Source: a virus. Taken from it: a stretch of 34,330 bases of DNA. The notes below the pieces were generated by a model. That model did not search any database and was not told where the DNA came from. It was given only the letters and a program-made list of their open reading frames with translations. Made by a program: the position numbers and the translations under genes. Numbering within the stretch: the stretch's first letter is position 1; each line of letters opens with the position of its first letter. The stretch spans positions 1 through 34,330 of IMG/VR virus record IMGVR_UViG_3300024317_000012. One strand, written 5' to 3'. This document shows, one piece after another, positions 30,693 to 34,330 of the stretch.

Positions 30693-30777
30693 TTTTTATC
30701 TCCACATTCAAGTTGACGATTGGAGAATATCGTCGCTAAGTTGTACCGGTCAAGTACAAAATGAAAGGAACTTACAA
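30693..30777. promoter_or_regulatory. Divergent control region with inverted-repeat operator candidate
   Basis: This 85-base gap separates the two diverging operons. TTGTAC-N7-GTACAA (30741-30759) is a perfect 6-bp inverted repeat. On the minus strand TTGACC (30753-30748) and TATTCT (30729-30724) stand 18 bases apart and look like a promoter. On the plus strand TTGACG (30713-30718) is a possible -35 with a poor -10. The repeat overlaps both, so one regulator could control both. The HTH protein at 30778 is the obvious candidate. AAAGGAA at 30764-30770 serves that gene. Confidence 0.6.
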
Positions 30778-31071
30778 ATGCTTTTACCTTTTCCACGGTG
30801 GCTGGTCGAAATGCCCGATGGCCCCGAAAAAGATCGAGCAACGGACGTGTTTTTTATTCAACTGGGGTGCGTTTACGCCAGCCAAACCGGCAAAATGAAG
30901 AATTTAGCCGAAACGATCGGCATAAATTACTCGACCCTACGCTCACAGGTGAACGATCGCCGGATACTTTATGTCAGCGAGAAGACGCTGGAAGCTGTTG
31001 AGCGCGTGATAGGGATCGAGGTTATCGCGTGGGGCAACCAGGAACTGATGTTCCAACGGAGGATCGGATGA
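30778..31071 (+). CDS. Small HTH regulator
   Basis: 97 aa from the ATG at 30778, preceded by AAAGGAA. The reading frame continues upstream, but this start is the only one with a ribosome binding site after the control region. Residues about 38-60 (MKNLAETIGINYSTLRSQVNDRR) form a helix-turn-helix of the XRE/Cro type, followed by a helical end. Its stop overlaps the replicase start (ATGA). It probably binds the inverted repeat immediately upstream and so governs both operons (inference). Confidence 0.7.
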   Translation: MLLPFPRWLVEMPDGPEKDRATDVFFIQLGCVYASQTGKMKNLAETIGINYSTLRSQVNDRRILYVSEKTLEAVERVIGIEVIAWGNQELMFQRRIG

Positions 31072-33485
31072 CCGGTTTCCTGGCGGAAGTAGGGCAACGG
31101 ATACTCGCGAACGGCTACAACGTCATCCCGATCAAGCCTGGAAACAAGTTTCCAGTGATCCCCCAATGGCAAAAACACCGGACGACAAAGGAAGACATCG
31201 GTTACTGGCTGTCGAACGGCCACGCTGAAGCCGGTGTCGGCATAACCTGTGGCGAAAAACTCGCGTTCGTGGATTTTGACATCCCCGAACCGGATGACGC
31301 GAAGCACATGGAGACATTCACCAGCATCCAGATCGGGTTTGCCCCGATTCGCATCGGTAATTTCCCTAAACGTGGACTGCTGTTCAGGGTGAACCGACCA
31401 ATGCGTAAGATCTCGTCCACGATATACTGGGACGACCTTGGACGTAAATATCAAACCGAAATCCTCGGTAATGGTCAACAGTTCGTAGCCTACGGTATCC
31501 ACCCGGAAACCGGTAAAGCTTACGTGTGGACAGAAGGTGATGGTCCGGTCTTCGTCTACATAGATGATTTGCCGGTGATCACGGAGGAACAGTGCCGCGA
31601 GATCATCCGCGAATTTGAAAAGCTGATGACGGCTCGCGGGTACACCAGTGAAAACCGAGTTTCCACCGTCAACCGGGACCGCGAGTTCGGCGACGACGAC
31701 CTAGCCGAACTGGGGATCGGCGGCGATCCCGCTGGCATGAGCGAGGAGGAACTGACCCGGCTGGTGCTGGCAATCCCCAACTCAAACTCGGTTCCCTACG
31801 GCGAAGACTCGGACACCAGCAAACTCGGTTGGCTGAAGCTGATCGCGGCGATCCACCATGAAACCGGTGGAAACATGTTTGGACGGCAGTTAGCCCGCGA
31901 GTGGTCGAGCCGGGCGCTCAAGCACGATGACACGAAATTCGGGATATCATGGGAGTCATTCGGCCGGCACAATCGACCAACAACCCACAGATATATAAGG
32001 AAATGGGCGGCGATAAGTGCCAGGGACCGCCTATCCGACGTGCTTCTAAGGTTAGAGGTAGCGGCAGACATGCGGGGCTTCCGCGCCGCTGTAGCGGAGG
32101 GTAGAAACTTAGTTTTAGATGCACTCGATCGGGAGCGGTTGGCGACGACCGTGCAGCAGAATGCCAAGAGACTCGGGCTTAAATTGAGTATCGCGTCGGC
32201 TCGTAACATGGTGAAATATAAGGAAGAAGGGGTGCCTGTGTGGCTTGAAAACTGGGTTTATCTGACGCATACAACCGAGTTTTATCACACGGGAACAGGG
32301 GCGAGGATCAAACGTGAGGCGTTCGACGCCGCCCACGGGCGCTACGTGGCGGAAGGAAACCCCGGCCAATATGCCCTCGATGTGGTCAAGATCCCGGTCT
32401 ACCACATGACAATGTATCTCCCCACCGAAGAAGCTACGTTCACAGACGGGTATGGACTGAAATGGGTAAACTCCTACAGCGAGCGTGGCATCCCCAAGGT
32501 GCCGGATGATCCCCTTGAGGGGTGGGAAAGCGTTGAGCGGGTAATCCGCCATTTCGAGTTCCTGTTCCCGGTCAAGCGGGAACGGGAACTGGCAATAAGT
32601 TGGTTTGCCCACATCGTCCAGACCAGACGAAGACCAAATTGGGCAATCCTGATGCAAGGGGTAGACGGGGACGGTCGTACCTTTTTCGCCAACATGATGG
32701 CCGGGGTGTTGGGCGGCAATAACGCCCGGACCATCAACGGCAGCGATATCGAAGACAAATTCACGGGATGGGCGGTAGGCCAACTGTTTACCGCAATCGA
32801 AGAGGTGAAAATGATCGGCCATAATCGCTACGACATCCTGAATAAGATGAAGCCTTACATAACCAACGCCACAATCCCCGTTCGAGAGATGCGGATGGAC
32901 ACCTACAATGCACAAAATACTACAGCGTACATGCTAACCAGTAACTTCCAGAACGCGTTGCCGATAACCGATGCCGATCGCCGCTACTTTATACTGCAAT
33001 CACAGTGGCAGGATGCGAAACACATTAGAAAAGTGACGGAGGAAGGATATTTTGACCGATTGCAGGAAACCTTGCAGTCAGCGGGAGCGCTACGCGGGTG
33101 GCTGCTGACCTATAAATTGCACCCGGAATTTAAGCCATACGGTCGCGCTCCGGATAGCACCGGGCGACAATCCATGATCGAACAGGCTCGCTCGGATGAA
33201 AGCGTGACTCTGGAAGACCTCATCGAGGGTGGATTTTATCATGATATTTCGGAAGACGTGGTCGTTGTCTCGAAACTTGCCCAAATATTAGAGGCAAAAA
33301 ACCGATCGAATAACCCGATAAGGGAGACAACTTGCTCCGCGATCCTCCGGATATCTAATTTCACCCGCATGGGGAGAATTATTTACGAGGGGAAAAAAGT
33401 CACCGTGTGGTCACGAAATCCCCGGAAATTCGGAGCTATTTTCCCCCTAATTCAGATTGCACACTACCTGAAAAACCCCCTATAG
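31068..33485 (+). CDS. Primase-polymerase / SF3 helicase replication protein
   Basis: 805 aa from the ATG at 31068, 4-base overlap with the regulator. Residues 1-190 are a Prim-Pol domain: NVIPIKPGNKFP, WLSNGHAEAGVGITCG, the catalytic VDFDIP (Asp69, Asp71) and a later FPKRGLLFRV. The C-terminal half is an SF3/D5-like helicase (DUF5906 type): WAILMQGVDGDGRT at about 524-538, an EEVKM motif B, LTSNFQNALPI (sensor) and DADRRYF (arginine finger region). The Walker A lysine is replaced by Arg537 (GDGRT rather than GxGKT). This protein likely opens the origin just downstream and primes synthesis for the PolA-type polymerase. Confidence 0.92.
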   Translation: MTGFLAEVGQRILANGYNVIPIKPGNKFPVIPQWQKHRTTKEDIGYWLSNGHAEAGVGITCGEKLAFVDFDIPEPDDAKHMETFTSIQIGFAPIRIGNFPKRGLLFRVNRPMRKISSTIYWDDLGRKYQTEILGNGQQFVAYGIHPETGKAYVWTEGDGPVFVYIDDLPVITEEQCREIIREFEKLMTARGYTSENRVSTVNRDREFGDDDLAELGIGGDPAGMSEEELTRLVLAIPNSNSVPYGEDSDTSKLGWLKLIAAIHHETGGNMFGRQLAREWSSRALKHDDTKFGISWESFGRHNRPTTHRYIRKWAAISARDRLSDVLLRLEVAADMRGFRAAVAEGRNLVLDALDRERLATTVQQNAKRLGLKLSIASARNMVKYKEEGVPVWLENWVYLTHTTEFYHTGTGARIKREAFDAAHGRYVAEGNPGQYALDVVKIPVYHMTMYLPTEEATFTDGYGLKWVNSYSERGIPKVPDDPLEGWESVERVIRHFEFLFPVKRERELAISWFAHIVQTRRRPNWAILMQGVDGDGRTFFANMMAGVLGGNNARTINGSDIEDKFTGWAVGQLFTAIEEVKMIGHNRYDILNKMKPYITNATIPVREMRMDTYNAQNTTAYMLTSNFQNALPITDADRRYFILQSQWQDAKHIRKVTEEGYFDRLQETLQSAGALRGWLLTYKLHPEFKPYGRAPDSTGRQSMIEQARSDESVTLEDLIEGGFYHDISEDVVVVSKLAQILEAKNRSNNPIRETTCSAILRISNFTRMGRIIYEGKKVTVWSRNPRKFGAIFPLIQIAHYLKNPL

Positions 33486-33500
33486 TTTTTTCCACCGCAA

Positions 33501-33724
33501 AACCTGTCCTGAACCCCCTTACCTGTCCCATACCCTGTCTACCTTTTAACTTATTGATTCTACTATTATATTTTATTTATAGGACAGGTAGGACAGGTAG
33601 ACAAGGAGATAATACGTGTGAGAGAGAAAATGGAAAAATTAAACGTAAAGAATAATTAAATAATAAAAATATATTTATATAGGGAGTGATGTAAGAAAAA
33701 CCCGCCTGTCCGTGTCACCTGTCC
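33501..33724. other. Putative replication origin with iterons
   Basis: The 251-base gap after the replicase holds six exact copies of CCTGTCC. Four are on the plus strand (33503, 33522, 33705, 33718) and two on the minus strand (33582 and 33591), the latter pair being tandem 9-bp GGACAGGTA repeats. A variant CCTGTCT is at 33534. Between the clusters are A/T-rich stretches (33541-33580 and 33640-33690). Iterons plus an AT-rich unwinding region beside the initiator gene is the usual origin design. Confidence 0.7.
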
Positions 33725-33736
33725 AGCGAGGGAATT

Positions 33737-34231
33737 ATGGATATTTTCGCGGCCCTAGCCGAAATCGAACGGGAAAGAGGCATTCCGGAGCGGCAGGTCG
33801 ATCACCGATCTCCGGAATGGCGCAAGGTCGCCTGGGTGGTCACGGCCTCGAACAACCGGGTCGATAAGTTAGAGCTATCGATCGCCAGGGAGTTCGGGAA
33901 ACGACATGGTTGGACTTTAGGCACCCCCTTCACTCATGAATGTTTGGTCAGGGGTGGGGTTCACGATGGGTATGCCTCTATGCCCTTTACATTTGTAGAC
34001 CATCCTCAATACTACCGTGTTAACCGGAAAGCCGCTGCCCAGTTAAACCACATATATGTACCTCCATTCGAGGAGGCACTGTTTAACCGATGGGCGAGAT
34101 CCAATAATCTTACTTTGTACCTACCCGATCTTCCAAGTTGGTACAGTAAGTCAACCCGGCTTGTGGTTTACCTTGGGCCGGTTGGCCGGCGAGCATTGGA
34201 TGACGGTAAGCCGATCGGCGGATGGCGATAG
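33737..34231 (+). CDS. Hypothetical protein (164 aa)
   Basis: The ATG is preceded by GAGGG. The first helix (IFAALAEIERERGIPERQV) is followed by mixed sequence with many aromatic residues (FTFVDHPQYYRVNRKAA, LYLPDLPSWYSK) and a C-terminal GPVGRRALDDGKPIGGWR. No transmembrane segment or known catalytic motif is seen. It is transcribed with the replicase beyond the putative origin. Conserved function unknown; possibly a host-takeover or replication accessory protein. Confidence 0.65.
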   Translation: MDIFAALAEIERERGIPERQVDHRSPEWRKVAWVVTASNNRVDKLELSIAREFGKRHGWTLGTPFTHECLVRGGVHDGYASMPFTFVDHPQYYRVNRKAAAQLNHIYVPPFEEALFNRWARSNNLTLYLPDLPSWYSKSTRLVVYLGPVGRRALDDGKPIGGWR

Positions 34232-34300
34232 CGGCTGGACCCCCGGTAGCCCGCCAAGCGGTAGCAGCCTGGACCCGTTACCCCGCCTAGCGATAGTGGC
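34226..34300. repeat. Degenerate tandem repeat of about 33 bp
   Basis: Units start at 34226 (CGATAGCGGCTGGACCC...), 34259 (CGGTAGCAGCCTGGACCC...) and 34291 (CGATAGTGGC, partial). The first two share about three quarters of their bases, including TGGACCC and CCCGCC(A/T)AG. They begin at the last codons of the 164-aa gene and run on. The remaining bases to 34330 hold no gene that I can see. Confidence 0.6.
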
Positions 34301-34330
34301 AAATCACACGGATCGGGCTCAGCGTCCCCC

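Noticed and set aside
33501-33600. CRISPR-like array
   Set aside because: The repeats are 7-9 bases, in both orientations and unevenly spaced, unlike CRISPR repeats and spacers; an origin is a better reading.
33407-33655. Plus-strand open frame across the replicase end and iterons
   Set aside because: It overlaps the certain replicase C-terminus and then translates the iterons and AT-rich DNA into low-complexity residues.
1-34330. tRNA, rRNA, integrase, lysis or toxin-antitoxin genes
   Set aside because: None could be supported on either strand.

Overview
The window is a large piece of a tailed double-stranded DNA bacteriophage (or prophage) genome with a lambda-type morphogenesis module. 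The host cannot be fixed from the sequence. The fairly high GC, the class II (B12-dependent) ribonucleotide reductase, the DUF3102-like protein and the style of the 151-aa and fibre proteins resemble phages of Alphaproteobacteria (inference). No integrase, lysis genes, tRNAs, rRNA or CRISPR arrays are visible. The left end cuts through the tape measure gene, so tail tip and lysis genes probably lie beyond base 1.

Layout. Bases 1-30692 are one almost continuous minus-strand operon in which most genes overlap by 1-20 bases. Read in the direction of transcription (right to left) it contains: an AT-hook protein; an AddB/Cas4-like Fe-S nuclease (DUF2800); small proteins; a DUF2815-type single-strand DNA binding protein; a family A DNA polymerase interrupted by an intein; small proteins; an MT-A70 adenine methyltransferase; a free-standing HNH endonuclease; a VRR-NUC nuclease; a SNF2-type helicase; class II NrdJ; then the structural genes. 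The structural genes follow lambda order: Nu1-A-W-B-C/Nu3-D-E-FI-FII-Z-U-V-G-GT-H. A collagen-like S74 tail fibre cassette is inserted between portal (B) and protease (C). From 30778 rightward a short plus-strand operon encodes an HTH protein and a Prim-Pol/SF3 replicase. An AT-rich region with CCTGTCC iterons (likely origin) and one unknown gene follow. The two operons diverge from an 85-base control region with an inverted-repeat operator candidate.

Most notable point. The polymerase intein (25344-24391) splits the catalytic O-helix (motif B) of the polymerase. Between intein blocks B and F a complete HNH homing-type endonuclease is encoded in a different reading frame (25147-24461), with its own Shine-Dalgarno-like GGAG and start codon. 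The intein frame also stays open throughout. About 690 bases therefore appear to serve two proteins: the intein linker (and so the polymerase precursor) and a separate homing endonuclease.

Other notable points: a textbook A-AAA-AAA programmed -1 frameshift for the tail assembly chaperones; an M15-like metallopeptidase domain inside the tape measure protein; an Ig/adhesin-like insert in the decoration protein; a Walker A Lys-to-Arg change in the replicative helicase; and two strong hairpins just upstream of the polymerase gene.
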